A DNA stretch of 43,877 bases. Source: an uncultured Alphaproteobacteria bacterium (GTDB lineage: Bacteria > Pseudomonadota > Alphaproteobacteria > RF32 > CAG-239). Position 1 is the first letter of the stretch; the number at the start of each line of letters is the position of its first letter. Positions 28,155 through 39,537 of the stretch are shown one piece after another. The stretch covers positions 1 through 43,877 of the forward strand of contig CAMVHF010000006.1 of the NCBI GenBank assembly GCA_947167235.1. Direction: 5' to 3'. The position numbers and the translations under genes are program-made. A model generated the notes under the pieces. It was not told where the DNA came from and did not search any database. It was given only the letters and a program-made list of their open reading frames with translations.

Positions 28155-28773
28155 GTCCGATTTTTTGCGCAGTAACGACGGCCTGTGTGCGGTTATTAAC
28201 GTGTAAAGAACGTAATAAGGCATTGATATGCAGCTTGACGGTCGATTCGGATACCCCCATGTCGTAGGCGATTTGTTTATTTGATTTTCCTTGTGCAATC
28301 AAGTCGAGAACTTGAAATTGGCGGTTTGTCAGCATTTTAACGCCGGCATTGCGCCCGCTTAAATTGTTAATCGGGTTATTGTCAAGTAAGTTAGGCGGTA
28401 CATAAGTTCCGCCGTCGATAACCAGTTTAACGGCATTATTAAAAACTTTAATTTCCGAGCGTTTCGGAATATATCCTCTGACGCCGGTGGCTAATATGGT
28501 ACGAATGGTACGGCTGTCTTCAGAGGCCGATATAACAATGGTTTTGGTTGTAGGTGCAATATTGCGAATTTGTTTTAATGCCTCTAACCAAGGCATATCT
28601 TGCATTTCGACATCAACAACCAATAAGTCAAAAGCAGGATTTTCCCGTAAATTCCTTATAACCTGAGAATAGCCGGAAGCCTGAGAAATAGCAGCATCCG
28701 GTATAATTTGTTCGAGTCGCATTGCCAGTCCGTCCCTAAACAGGGCATGGTCATCAGCAATCAGAATTTTCAT
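28147..28773 (-). CDS. NarL/LuxR-family response regulator
   Basis: MKILIADDHALFRDGL receiver; C-terminal HTH LTNRQFQVLDLIAQGKSNKQIAYDMGVSESTVKLHINALLRSL. Confidence 0.93.
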   Translation of the reverse strand: MKILIADDHALFRDGLAMRLEQIIPDAAISQASGYSQVIRNLRENPAFDLLVVDVEMQDMPWLEALKQIRNIAPTTKTIVISASEDSRTIRTILATGVRGYIPKRSEIKVFNNAVKLVIDGGTYVPPNLLDNNPINNLSGRNAGVKMLTNRQFQVLDLIAQGKSNKQIAYDMGVSESTVKLHINALLRSLHVNNRTQAVVTAQKIGLI

Positions 28774-28860
28774 AACTAATCTCCTTTAAATTATATCCAC
28801 TCGACAATCTATATATTGTCGATTAGTCGCATTTAAAGACGTACAATGAGAATAGTTCGG

Positions 28861-29325
28861 TTATTTTTTGCGCGGCAGAGCAATATAGTTAACGCCGGCT
28901 TCCTTAAACATTTCGGCCGAATAGTTTAATTTATCGCGCCAAGTGTTTTTAGGATCATTATCATCCAGTTTGAACTCATAAGTGACAACGGTTTTAATAC
29001 CGGCTTGGATAATCGCGCGTGCGCAGTCGGTGCACGGTGTGAGTGTACAATAAATTGTGCAACCGCGTAAAGAAGTTCCTGTTAAGCAGGCATTATAGAC
29101 GGCATTACGCTCGGCGTGCTCAAAAAAGTCGTATTTTGTCGGGCGTTCCATACGTTCCGGAATATCATCTTTAACGCCGCGTACCAAACCGTTATAACCG
29201 GTTGCGCGGATTTCTTTATCCGGTCCGACAACAACGGCGCCGGTTTTGGTCGACGGGTCTTTAGACCATGAAGCGATTAATTCCGCCAATTCCAAAAAGC
29301 GATAGTTCCATTTTTCCGAAAACAT
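28861..29325 (-). CDS. dCMP deaminase family protein
   Basis: HAERNAVYNA, TLTPCTDCARAIIQAGIKTVV zinc motifs. Start at MFSEKWNYRF (29325) preferred for its SD (ATGGAGGAGCCTATG). Confidence 0.9.
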   Translation of the reverse strand: MFSEKWNYRFLELAELIASWSKDPSTKTGAVVVGPDKEIRATGYNGLVRGVKDDIPERMERPTKYDFFEHAERNAVYNACLTGTSLRGCTIYCTLTPCTDCARAIIQAGIKTVVTYEFKLDDNDPKNTWRDKLNYSAEMFKEAGVNYIALPRKK

Positions 29326-29393
29326 AGGCTCCTCCATAACTAACAAACTGATTCTAGCACAAAAATTTTTGATTTCAACAGAATATGATATCC

Positions 29394-29421
29394 TTGACAA
29401 ATTTTGGGATAAATGTATAAT
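29394..29421 (+). promoter_or_regulatory. Consensus sigma70 promoter
   Basis: TTGACA (29394-29399), 16-nt spacer, TATAAT (29416-29421). Confidence 0.7.
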
Positions 29422-29453
29422 GCTTGTAATTTCTAATCATTATTCTAATTGTT

Positions 29454-29843
29454 GTGCGTATGGAATTATTTCTCATTATTTTCGAAGTGCTGGTGCTAGC
29501 GCTACTCGTCATTTTCAGCGGCATTTTGGACAGTAAGTATTATCAGAAAAGCAGGGTGCGTTATTTGTCGACGCTTATCATCGTTACGATGGTATTGCTT
29601 TTCGCCTTGCTGTTTGCTGATGCTCCTTACGGTAACGGTCGCTCCTTTGCTCTGTTTTGGTGGCATGTTGTGTACAATGTTTTGGCAACAGGTGTGTGTA
29701 TATACGCCGTCATCAAGTACCAACAGGTAAAGCTCAAATATTGTTTGCAGAGCTTGTTGGCAGACTGGACATTGAACATGAGTGTCGTGGTGCAGTTCTG
29801 TGTCATTATTACTTTATGTTTGATGCATGCGAGCGAACAATAG
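29454..29843 (+). CDS. Small multi-pass membrane protein, unknown function
   Basis: About four hydrophobic segments; promoter directly upstream. Listed start is GTG; an ATG at 29460 is an alternative. Confidence 0.6.
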   Translation: MRMELFLIIFEVLVLALLVIFSGILDSKYYQKSRVRYLSTLIIVTMVLLFALLFADAPYGNGRSFALFWWHVVYNVLATGVCIYAVIKYQQVKLKYCLQSLLADWTLNMSVVVQFCVIITLCLMHASEQ

Positions 29844-29860
29844 AGATTGTCGAAAAAGAA

Positions 29861-29892
29861 AAAGGCTTTGGTTGAAATATACCAAGGCCTTT
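29861..29892. terminator. Bidirectional terminator hairpin between convergent genes
   Basis: aaaggctttggt (29861-29872) / accaaggccttt (29881-29892), flanked by A/T tracts. Confidence 0.75.
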
Positions 29893-29898
29893 CTATTA

Positions 29899-32853
29899 TC
29901 AACGGCCGGCATTGGTATTGTTCTTTATTTGTAAGATACTCGGAGAAGCAATGGTGCGCGCGCTATTATTTGCATTTTGAGAACGGTTAGGGTTCATGCC
30001 CGAGGCATTAAGAGGGTTATACCCTAAACGCATTTGTGTAAGGGTTTGTGATTTTTGCGCGATGGACAACTCTGATATGCGTTTGCCTTGTAATGAAGAT
30101 TCATTGGCTTGTGTCGGTGACGGTGATAAACCTTGCGATAATTCCTTTTCTTTGCTTATTGTGCTTGCAGGGACTATTGACAGAGGACTTTTTATTCTGT
30201 CTTGCGTCGGAATTTTAACTGCATCTGAAACCCTATTCGCTTCAGGTTTAACGGTCATAACAGAAGCTTGACTTAAATCTCCGTGAGTCATTCTTGAAGC
30301 ATCTACATCAATCAACTGTAAATCACTCGGTGCTACAAATCCATCCGGAAGTATGGTATTTTTGATGGTACCGTTCCATTGTACAGAAGTATTCTTTTGT
30401 TCAAATGGGTCATTTAATGAAGAGCTATCGGCATTATTTGCAAAACTATCGAAGAAATCAGAGAAAGATTTCTGAGCATACTTACTTTCAAATTGGAAAT
30501 CTTTTTCATCTCCCTTGAATGTGATATTGTCCAAAGTTGTATTTCCGGAAATTTCGCAGGATGGTGTGATTGTTGAATTCTTGACAATGACAGAATCTAA
30601 ACGAGCCTTTCCTTGAAATGTAACGCTGTCCAAAGTCGTTCCCATTCGGACATCGTAATTATCCGGAATATTAACATTCTTGAGAGTAATGTTTGAGTAG
30701 CGATTGATATTTTCTGTAATATCCCTATTTTGCAAAATTTCTCCGTCAATAGTCATGTTTCGGAACATAATATCTTTACCAAATGTTACGGGACCTGCAA
30801 ATTTGACATTTATAAGTTCTGAACCGTCGGGAACCTTAAAACCGGCAGGTAATGTAATATCTTTGAAAATATTTTGTTCGAAAGTGACGTCTTTAGGCAA
30901 AGTTTCAAAAAGATATGAATCAATCTCCATATTTTTTAAGGTGAGGTCTTTACCGAAGGTGAGATTTGTAATACCTTTTATCCCGTCTAAAGTTGAACTG
31001 TCGGGAATTTTACCGTCCTTAAAATCAACATCGCTCAAATACATATCCTTAAAGGTAAGATGTTGACCATAAGTTATGCCCTTATTTAATGTGCAAGAAG
31101 AGAGGACTGATCCGTCAGGAACAGACATACCTTCCGGGATAGTTATGGCTGATAATGTAACTTTTTTATCTATTTTTAATTGCGATATATCACAGGCATT
31201 CAGAGACCAATTTTCGGGAACAGCAAAGTCTTTCGGTAAATCCATCCATGACAAAGACATATTTTTACCAAATTCGACTTTAGATAAATCATCGGGCAAC
31301 TTAACTTTTTCAAGACTGGTGTTATCTGCAAATATAACTTTATCCTTATCTGAGAAATCAGAAAATCGCAGTAGTTTGATATCGGATTTTGAAAAATCAA
31401 GTTCTTTTGCACTGTCATGAAAATAGGCAATCGTATCGCTCGTCTCTTTTTGCAGGTGCCCTCTAATGCTTTCATTTCCGTCGTTATATAAAGATAATTT
31501 TTGCATCCCGTTTTGTGCTTTTCGCAGGTGATAAACACCTATGGCATCAGCATTGTTCATGTGTTTGTCGACATATTCAACGACCGCTTTTTTAAATGTG
31601 TCATTTTTTTCGCCATAAACTTTTTCATTTGCAATATAAACCGTGTCCCCTTTTTCATTTTCGTATGGTTGAATTAACATACGTGAAACCATTCGAGTAG
31701 GGTTTTTAGAATCATAACCGTAAGCGATAATTGAACCTGCACCGATTGTTCTTTCCACGGCTACATTATAAGCCTGACCTTCGAAACCATGTTCCAGAGG
31801 CAATAGGCCTCTGTTGACAGACATACAACTTCCCCAATCTCTAAAAGTAGACTGTGTGGCCAAATCATACGGGCGAGCAGACAAAATAATGCGATCAATA
31901 TTGCCTTTGGCCTCATGAAATTTAGTTGCTTGGGTTTCAATATGGTATTTTTCGGCATATTTTTCCATTAAAGCTTTTGTTTCATTAATTTTTTCCAAAA
32001 AAGCTTGCTTATCATTACCGCAACCTGCAAGTATTTTTCCGGTTTGCACAAAAAGATCAGGATCATCTTTAATCATTTGGCGCAATGCTTTATTAATATT
32101 TCTGGTATCCGGGTTCATACCTCTTTGTTTATTGAATTCTTTAAAGGCGTCATAATTTTGTTTTTTAATGATATCTGTTAGCTCACTGTCTTGTAAATCG
32201 AGAGCATTGCCGTCTTTAGCCAATTGCTTCATAAAATGAGATATTTTGTCTGCTTTAGAATTAAAAAAGCGCTGAGGATTACTTTTTTCAGAACCATTTC
32301 CATAACTGAATTGTTGCCCGTCAAAATTAATACCGATATCTTGATATTGTTTGGCATAATCCGTAATCATTTGATATGCAGAGGTTGCTTCAATTTTCAG
32401 CACTACTCTTTTATTCGGGGCACCTGTTTCATCATAAAATTGCTCCGGAAATGTTGGTGCTGTTTGTTGTCGCATTTCTACACCGGCGATAATTTTACGA
32501 TTTATCGATTCAGCTAATCCGCTGTAACTGTAATCATCATAAAGGCCGGTTGATTTATCTTGAATATTTTCTGCTTTTACGTCATGGTACTTTTTGGAAG
32601 CTTGTTCATACAAATCTATGGTACATCTTTTATCGCTTAAAAAGTTGATAAACCCCTGTTTTGTTTCGTCATTATATGTTGCAAACCGGCGGCTGTTATG
32701 AACATTCTGCATTGTAGCGTTGTAGTATCTCTTATAGTCCGGATTATCTTGGGTAATACCGGATTGTCTTAAAATATCATCGGCTTCTCGCATATTGAAA
32801 GCAGCTGTTTCGCCTTTTTCTTCTCGGATTATATCAAAGCTTTCTTCGCTCAT
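29899..32853 (-). CDS. Large two-part protein: N-terminal WGSCM-containing region plus C-terminal LRR/pentapeptide-like solenoid
   Basis: N-terminal: RIILSARPYDLATQSTFRDWGSCMSVNRG...GAGSIIAYGYDSKNPTRMVSRMLIQPYEN...EKVYGEKNDTFKKAV. C-terminal repeats: LTFGKDLTLKNMEIDS, VTFGKDIMFRNMTIDG, ITLKNVNIPD. Confidence 0.9.
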   Translation of the reverse strand: MSEESFDIIREEKGETAAFNMREADDILRQSGITQDNPDYKRYYNATMQNVHNSRRFATYNDETKQGFINFLSDKRCTIDLYEQASKKYHDVKAENIQDKSTGLYDDYSYSGLAESINRKIIAGVEMRQQTAPTFPEQFYDETGAPNKRVVLKIEATSAYQMITDYAKQYQDIGINFDGQQFSYGNGSEKSNPQRFFNSKADKISHFMKQLAKDGNALDLQDSELTDIIKKQNYDAFKEFNKQRGMNPDTRNINKALRQMIKDDPDLFVQTGKILAGCGNDKQAFLEKINETKALMEKYAEKYHIETQATKFHEAKGNIDRIILSARPYDLATQSTFRDWGSCMSVNRGLLPLEHGFEGQAYNVAVERTIGAGSIIAYGYDSKNPTRMVSRMLIQPYENEKGDTVYIANEKVYGEKNDTFKKAVVEYVDKHMNNADAIGVYHLRKAQNGMQKLSLYNDGNESIRGHLQKETSDTIAYFHDSAKELDFSKSDIKLLRFSDFSDKDKVIFADNTSLEKVKLPDDLSKVEFGKNMSLSWMDLPKDFAVPENWSLNACDISQLKIDKKVTLSAITIPEGMSVPDGSVLSSCTLNKGITYGQHLTFKDMYLSDVDFKDGKIPDSSTLDGIKGITNLTFGKDLTLKNMEIDSYLFETLPKDVTFEQNIFKDITLPAGFKVPDGSELINVKFAGPVTFGKDIMFRNMTIDGEILQNRDITENINRYSNITLKNVNIPDNYDVRMGTTLDSVTFQGKARLDSVIVKNSTITPSCEISGNTTLDNITFKGDEKDFQFESKYAQKSFSDFFDSFANNADSSSLNDPFEQKNTSVQWNGTIKNTILPDGFVAPSDLQLIDVDASRMTHGDLSQASVMTVKPEANRVSDAVKIPTQDRIKSPLSIVPASTISKEKELSQGLSPSPTQANESSLQGKRISELSIAQKSQTLTQMRLGYNPLNASGMNPNRSQNANNSARTIASPSILQIKNNTNAGR

Positions 32854-32983
32854 TGGGTAGTCCTTGATTTAATAATTTACGAAAATTTTATTCAAAGCTG
32901 AATATAAATTTTCTTAACAATATGATTTATTGTATTACGAAAATTCAAAAAAATAAAGTCTTTTATAACACACGTGTTTTATC

Positions 32984-33011
32984 TTGACATTAACCAAAAA
33001 TAAACTAAGTT
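32984..33011 (+). promoter_or_regulatory. Possible eno promoter
   Basis: TTGACA (32984-32989), 16-nt spacer, weak -10 TAAGTT (33006-33011). Confidence 0.4.
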
Positions 33012-33039
33012 ATAGCCAACACTTAAAACTTATGAATAG

Positions 33040-34326
<1,287 letters not shown>

Positions 34327-34345
34327 TTTGCCGTAACAGGATAAC

Positions 34346-34383
34346 AAAAAAAAGAGAAGCTGTTTTATGCTTCTCTTTTTTTT
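34346..34383 (+). terminator. Rho-independent terminator after eno
   Basis: agagaagc - tgttttat - gcttctct followed by 8 T. Confidence 0.88.
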
Positions 34384-34402
34384 GATTAAGCAAGATGAAT
34401 AC

Positions 34403-34810
34403 TCAGCAGGCAAGCATACAGTTGTCTGTACAGATGTTTTGCATGCAGCGCGTGACCATATTTGCAAATTGCCGGCGCAAAAGAGGGGATTTGAGCTTTG
34501 ATCCGCGGCCTTCGGCTACCAGAAGTTCAGAGAGCGTCATTTGCGAAAGCACGAGCTCGACTTCTGACGGATTGTAAATCAGATGGGTAGCAAGATTTGG
34601 CAGTTCTTTGTCCTGACGTTCCAGCTCACGAGCAATTGATGCAATCGCTTTTTCCAAAAGATCATGAAATTCATCACTTAACTCTTCGTCATTTTCCAAC
34701 AAGAAATTGAGCAGAATTTCATAAAGTTTTTCAAGTTTTTTGTGTGACAGGCAATCGAGCGGTCGGCACGCAAATTGTTCCAATAGTTCATAAATGCAGG
34801 TTGTATCCAT
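34403..34810 (-). CDS. Hypothetical protein
   Basis: 135-aa ORF starting MDTTCIYELLEQFACRPLDCL, ending QNICTDNCMLAC; fills the gap between eno terminator and recF. Confidence 0.65.
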   Translation of the reverse strand: MDTTCIYELLEQFACRPLDCLSHKKLEKLYEILLNFLLENDEELSDEFHDLLEKAIASIARELERQDKELPNLATHLIYNPSEVELVLSQMTLSELLVAEGRGSKLKSPLLRRQFANMVTRCMQNICTDNCMLAC

Positions 34811-34907
34811 AAGCAGAAAATTATATTCGGATTAATGATAGGAAATGACATAATGATGATTTATTAATTTCATATTATGCCGATTGCGCTGAAAAATCAA
34901 GTCGAAA

Positions 34908-36125
34908 CTATTCTGACAGCTGACCGTTATCGATTCGGAAAAATTGGGCGTTGTTTTGCAGCACTTTGAACGTCTGCGGTTCGGTTGAAGTTATCCAAGC
35001 CTGCAAATTAAGATCTTTAATCTTAGTCAGTAAGGCATCGCGTTTTTGAATGTCTAAATGAGTGGTAACTTCATCAAGAAGCAAAATAGGTGCAAACCCT
35101 TTATCTAAGATCTGACACTTTGTTTGCGCTAAAATAATACTGACCAGAAGAGCTTTTTGTTCACCGGTCGAACATAGTTCCGCCGGCATATTTTTCTTTT
35201 TGAAAAAGACTTTGAAGTCAGTGCGATGAATCCCGTCGACATTGTCGTTGTATAAAATGTTTTGCCGCTGCTTTTGTAAGTTTTCAATATAGAAGTCTTC
35301 GACTTTGATGGCCGGTTCTTTATCGAGCATTTGCTCGGTCGTGCCGGCAAGTTCCAACCGGACATCCGGAAAAACATCGTCAGGTTCGTTTTGGATAAAA
35401 GTATTTAAGCGGGCGATTTGTTCACGCCGTGCAGCGGCAATGGCAACACCCAAGGCCGCCATATCCGTCTCAATCGATTTCAGCCAATTATTGTCTTGGC
35501 AACCGGATTTGATAAGCTGTAACCACTGACGATATAAATGTTCATAGTTTGCAGTGCGCTTGGCATGCTCTAAATCAAAGGCATAAACCAATCTGTCCAA
35601 AAAGCTGCGACGCGGTTGCGGACCGCCCAAAAAAAGCCGATCCATCTGCGGTGTAATCCATATCGCCGAAATATATTTGCCGAGCTCTGCCTGTTGCGAA
35701 ATTTTTTGCTGATTAATTTTGACGATTCGCCGATCAATGCTGTGCAGACCTTCATCTTCGGTATCTTCGCGAGTTACTTTTTGCAAAGCCGTACCTATGG
35801 TAAACTCTTCATCGTTTTTCATAATATCGGCGGCAACACTCCATGCGTCGCCGGCTAAAATATTTTCATCCTCATCAAAATTACGGATTCGTTTAATATC
35901 ACTGAGTTTGGCACTGCGTAAACCGCGTCCCGGTGTTAAAAAAGATACGGCTTCCAAAATGTTGGTTTTGCCGCTGCCGTTTTCACCGGTAATGATAATC
36001 GGTGCGATTTCGGCATTAATTCTTAAGTTTTTATAATTCCTAAAGTCAGTTAAAGTCAGGCGTTGAATACCTGACTTTAACTTGGTTATGTTTTGTAATT
36101 TATCCGTTAAATTACTCAATATCAA
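34908..36125 (-). CDS. recF: DNA replication/repair protein RecF
   Basis: RLTLTDFRNYKNLRI, ITGENGSGKTNILEAVSFLTPGRGLR, STGEQKALLVSIILAQ, PILLLDEVTTHLD; TTG start overlaps dnaN stop (TTGA). Confidence 0.93.
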   Translation of the reverse strand: MILSNLTDKLQNITKLKSGIQRLTLTDFRNYKNLRINAEIAPIIITGENGSGKTNILEAVSFLTPGRGLRSAKLSDIKRIRNFDEDENILAGDAWSVAADIMKNDEEFTIGTALQKVTREDTEDEGLHSIDRRIVKINQQKISQQAELGKYISAIWITPQMDRLFLGGPQPRRSFLDRLVYAFDLEHAKRTANYEHLYRQWLQLIKSGCQDNNWLKSIETDMAALGVAIAAARREQIARLNTFIQNEPDDVFPDVRLELAGTTEQMLDKEPAIKVEDFYIENLQKQRQNILYNDNVDGIHRTDFKVFFKKKNMPAELCSTGEQKALLVSIILAQTKCQILDKGFAPILLLDEVTTHLDIQKRDALLTKIKDLNLQAWITSTEPQTFKVLQNNAQFFRIDNGQLSE

Positions 36126-37240
36126 ACTCTCATCGGCATTAAAACATACAAAGCGCCGGAGTCGGAAATGTCGTGAATAACCGAAGGCGAAGAACTGTCG
36201 CTGAAACTGAATTCAACCGTTTCTCCTTTAATAACCGCCAAAATATCCAACAGATATCTGAAATTATAACCGATTTCGAGCGATTCGTTATCATAAGAAG
36301 CTTCAATTTCTTCAATAGCGCTTCCCAGATCCGGACTTGATGTTGTTAAAATAACGTGATTTTTATTGGCAATCATCTTGATGGCGCGTGTTCTTTCAGC
36401 AACAACAGATACACGATCAACCGATTTAGAAAGTTCTTTAACGTTAATTTGCAGAATTTTATTGTTGTTTGTCGGAATAACGCGTTCATAATCCGGATAA
36501 GTGCCGTCAATCAATTTAGACGCCAGAGTAATGTCTTCCAAAGTAAAGCGAACCTTGCTGTCCGATAAAGAAATCTGAACCGATTCGACAGACGTATCAT
36601 CTAAAAGCTTACGAATTTCACCAACGGTTTTGCGCGGTAAAATAACACCCTGCATATTTTCCGAACCCGCCGGTAACGGCGTTTCTACGCAAGCAAGTCT
36701 GTGACCGTCGGTGGCCACAATGCGCAAAACTTTTGTGCCGCCTTCATCTTTCGGATGGATATACAAACCGTTTAAGTAGTATCTTGTTTCTTCGGTAGAT
36801 GCGGCGAATTGCGTGCGATCAATAACGTCTTTTAATTCTTCGCATTTCATAACAAAATTGGTTGGCAGACTATCGGTCGAAATAGCCGGAAAATCTTCAA
36901 CGCCGATTGTCGGTAAAGAGAATTTTGAACGACCGGATACAATAGCTAACTGCTCTTTTTCATCCGGATAGACGAGTTCGACATCGGCACCGTCAGACAG
37001 CTTTCTGACAATATCATACAGCATGTGTGCCGGAGCGGTAATGGCACCGTTTTCCAAAATTTTGGCATCGACGACTTCGGTAATTTCCGTATCCATATCG
37101 GTTGCCTTAAAGCTAATCCCGTTAGAGTCGGCTTCAATTCGAACGTTAGATAAAACCGGAACCGTATTTCTGCGTTCCACAATGTTTTGAACGTGACCTA
37201 AGGTCTTTAATAAAACTGATTTTTCAATAGCAAATTTCAT
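36122..37240 (-). CDS. dnaN: DNA polymerase III beta clamp
   Basis: MKFAIEKSVLLKTLGHVQNIVERRNTVPVLSNVRIEA; TDGHRLACVETPLP; C-terminal YVLMPMRV. Confidence 0.97.
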   Translation of the reverse strand: MKFAIEKSVLLKTLGHVQNIVERRNTVPVLSNVRIEADSNGISFKATDMDTEITEVVDAKILENGAITAPAHMLYDIVRKLSDGADVELVYPDEKEQLAIVSGRSKFSLPTIGVEDFPAISTDSLPTNFVMKCEELKDVIDRTQFAASTEETRYYLNGLYIHPKDEGGTKVLRIVATDGHRLACVETPLPAGSENMQGVILPRKTVGEIRKLLDDTSVESVQISLSDSKVRFTLEDITLASKLIDGTYPDYERVIPTNNNKILQINVKELSKSVDRVSVVAERTRAIKMIANKNHVILTTSSPDLGSAIEEIEASYDNESLEIGYNFRYLLDILAVIKGETVEFSFSDSSSPSVIHDISDSGALYVLMPMRV

Positions 37241-37330
37241 TTTTTTATCACCTAAAAATTAATTATGTCATCAAAATATCAAATATCCGTCGGAATACGA
37301 AATTAAAAAAACGAGTCTTCAACAGCTTTT

Positions 37331-38758
37331 TTAATTTTCGAGAAGGTGACGCAAAGCTTCAATGCTTTCGGACATTGATGTATCTTCGACGATTAATTCT
37401 TCAACTTTACGAACGGCGTGCATAACGGTTGTATGATCACGATCAAATTTACGACCGATTTCCGGCAAAGAACGTGAAGTCAGTTGCTTAGCCAAATACA
37501 TGGCAATCTGACGCGGTCTGGCAACATTGCGTGCCCGACGTGAAGATTGCATTTCTTTAACCGAAATATTGAAGTATTCGGCAACTTTCTTTTGAATTTC
37601 ATCAATCGTTGTTTTACGATCAATAGAACGCAACATATCTTTCAAGACATCCTGAGTCATATCAAGCGTAATTTCATGACCTGAGAGCAACATGCAGTGG
37701 GCAGCGATTCGTTTTAACGAACCCTCCAGTTCACGAGTGCTTGAGGTAATTTTTTGCGCTAAAAAGACGGCAACGTTTTCCGGTAATGTAATTCCGAACT
37801 GCTCGGCTTTTTTATGCAAAATACCTAATCTCAAATCAAAATCCGTCGGCATAATATCGGCAACCAATCCGCTGTTCAAACGAGACTTTAAGCGCGATTC
37901 GATACCGTCCAAATCATTAGGCGATTTATCTGCCGAAAGAATAATTTGTTTGCCGCTTTCGATTAACGATGTAAAGGTGTAGAAAAACTCATCTTGTGTT
38001 TTGGTTTTGTTAGCCAAAAATTGAACATCATCAATCATTAACACATCAACCGAACGGAATTGTTCTTTGAACGCATCGGTATCTTTATAGCGCAAAGCAT
38101 TGACAAACTTATAAAGGAACTGTTCGGCGGAAATATAAACGACTGTGCGAGTCGGATCATTTTGTTTAATGTGTTGCGCAATAGCATGCATTAAGTGTGT
38201 TTTACCCAAGCCGACACCGGAATATAAAAACAGCGGATTAAACGAAATGTTTCTGGATTCGGCAACTTTGCGGGCGGCGGCATAGGCAAATTCATTGGTT
38301 TTGCCGACAACAAAGTTGTCAAAAGTGTAGGCTGTGTTTAATTTTGATCCGAAATACGGTTCGGTTTCGTTATATGTGTTGGCAACATTATTAAAACCAT
38401 ACAGACTTTGTGAAGTCGGCGTCGACGGTACACGCTTAATCAGCGAACTGTCGATATTATTAACGGTTGCACCGGTTGAAAGATTTTGAACAATAAAGTT
38501 AACTTGCTTGATTGCCGGATTCTTTCTTTCCCAAATACGATGGATTCTGTCGGAATAATGTGCGATAACCCAATTTTTCATAAAGGTTGTCGGCGCACAA
38601 ATATTCATAACACCGTTATCAAACGAGCTGACGCTTAAAGGCTTCAACCAACTGTCAAAAGCGGTGGCACCGAATTCCATTTTTAACTGACTACAAATTT
38701 CATCCCATTGTTCGTTAATTGATAATTCTAATTCATTATAGATTGCTTCTTCAGCCAT
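37331..38758 (-). CDS. dnaA: Chromosomal replication initiator DnaA
   Basis: NPLFLYSGVGLGKTHLMHAIA, VLMIDDVQFLANKTKTQDEFFYTF, RDHTTVMHAVRKVEEL. Likely start MAEEAIYNELEL at 38758. Confidence 0.97.
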   Translation of the reverse strand: MAEEAIYNELELSINEQWDEICSQLKMEFGATAFDSWLKPLSVSSFDNGVMNICAPTTFMKNWVIAHYSDRIHRIWERKNPAIKQVNFIVQNLSTGATVNNIDSSLIKRVPSTPTSQSLYGFNNVANTYNETEPYFGSKLNTAYTFDNFVVGKTNEFAYAAARKVAESRNISFNPLFLYSGVGLGKTHLMHAIAQHIKQNDPTRTVVYISAEQFLYKFVNALRYKDTDAFKEQFRSVDVLMIDDVQFLANKTKTQDEFFYTFTSLIESGKQIILSADKSPNDLDGIESRLKSRLNSGLVADIMPTDFDLRLGILHKKAEQFGITLPENVAVFLAQKITSSTRELEGSLKRIAAHCMLLSGHEITLDMTQDVLKDMLRSIDRKTTIDEIQKKVAEYFNISVKEMQSSRRARNVARPRQIAMYLAKQLTSRSLPEIGRKFDRDHTTVMHAVRKVEELIVEDTSMSESIEALRHLLEN

Positions 38759-39110
38759 ATTTCCTGTCCATATTAAAAAATTACCACTACAAAACAAATT
38801 TTCGGCACACATTCTTAATTATTTAGTATAGGCACCGAAAGGTTCTGCATTTTATCCCGCCTGTTCCCAATATTTAAACCGTACGGCTTAAAATATTATT
38901 CGGAAACATAAAGATAAAACACCAAACAATTTGTTTCACTCAAATTCAAAATCCTTAAAGATTTCAATTTTTCACATCAGTGAGAACGTAAATAAATTGT
39001 TAACAGTAAAAAAATAAAATTCAATAGAACATTTTAAGAACATTGTAATTAATTATCTTGACAACGTTTTTACATAGAGTCGCATGATAACTTAATGATT
39101 ATAAACAAAA

Positions 39111-39148
39111 AAATGCAAATCAATATCCATCGGAATCGATTTGCATTT
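39111..39148 (-). terminator. Rho-independent terminator of rpsT
   Basis: Minus strand AAATGCAAATC ... GATTTGCATTTTTTTG hairpin with T tract. Confidence 0.82.
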
Positions 39149-39174
39149 TGAATTGTATATGTCTTTAAATAAAA

Positions 39175-39435
39175 TTAAAGAGCTTTAATTTTTTGAGCTA
39201 AACGAGAAATAGTACGAGAAGCCATATTCTTTTTGAAGATACCTTTTTGGGCTGCTCTCATCATTTCACATTCAGCAGTTTTGAAAGCATTAGCTGCGCC
39301 TTCTTTATCTTTAGCTGCGATTAAAGCATCAACTGCTTTAACGAATGTTCTGACACGACTTCTGCGTGCACCGTTGATTACGGCACGCTTGTTATTTCTT
39401 ACTATTCTTGTTTTTGCCGATTTATGATTGGCCAT
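39175..39435 (-). CDS. rpsT: 30S ribosomal protein S20
   Basis: MANHKSAKTRIVRNNKRAVINGARRSRVRTFVKAVDALI...KGIFKKNMASRTISRLAQKIKAL. Confidence 0.97.
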   Translation of the reverse strand: MANHKSAKTRIVRNNKRAVINGARRSRVRTFVKAVDALIAAKDKEGAANAFKTAECEMMRAAQKGIFKKNMASRTISRLAQKIKAL

Positions 39436-39537
39436 ATTTTTCTTCCTATAAAACTGTTAATACAAATATATTCTGGTGAATGTTATAACCACGACAAAGC
39501 TATAAAGTCAACTAATTTTTTACAATTTTTTATGATT

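Noticed and set aside
32970-32977. ACACGTGT palindrome upstream of eno -35
   Set aside because: An 8-bp palindrome in AT-rich intergenic DNA is not distinguishable from chance without conservation data.
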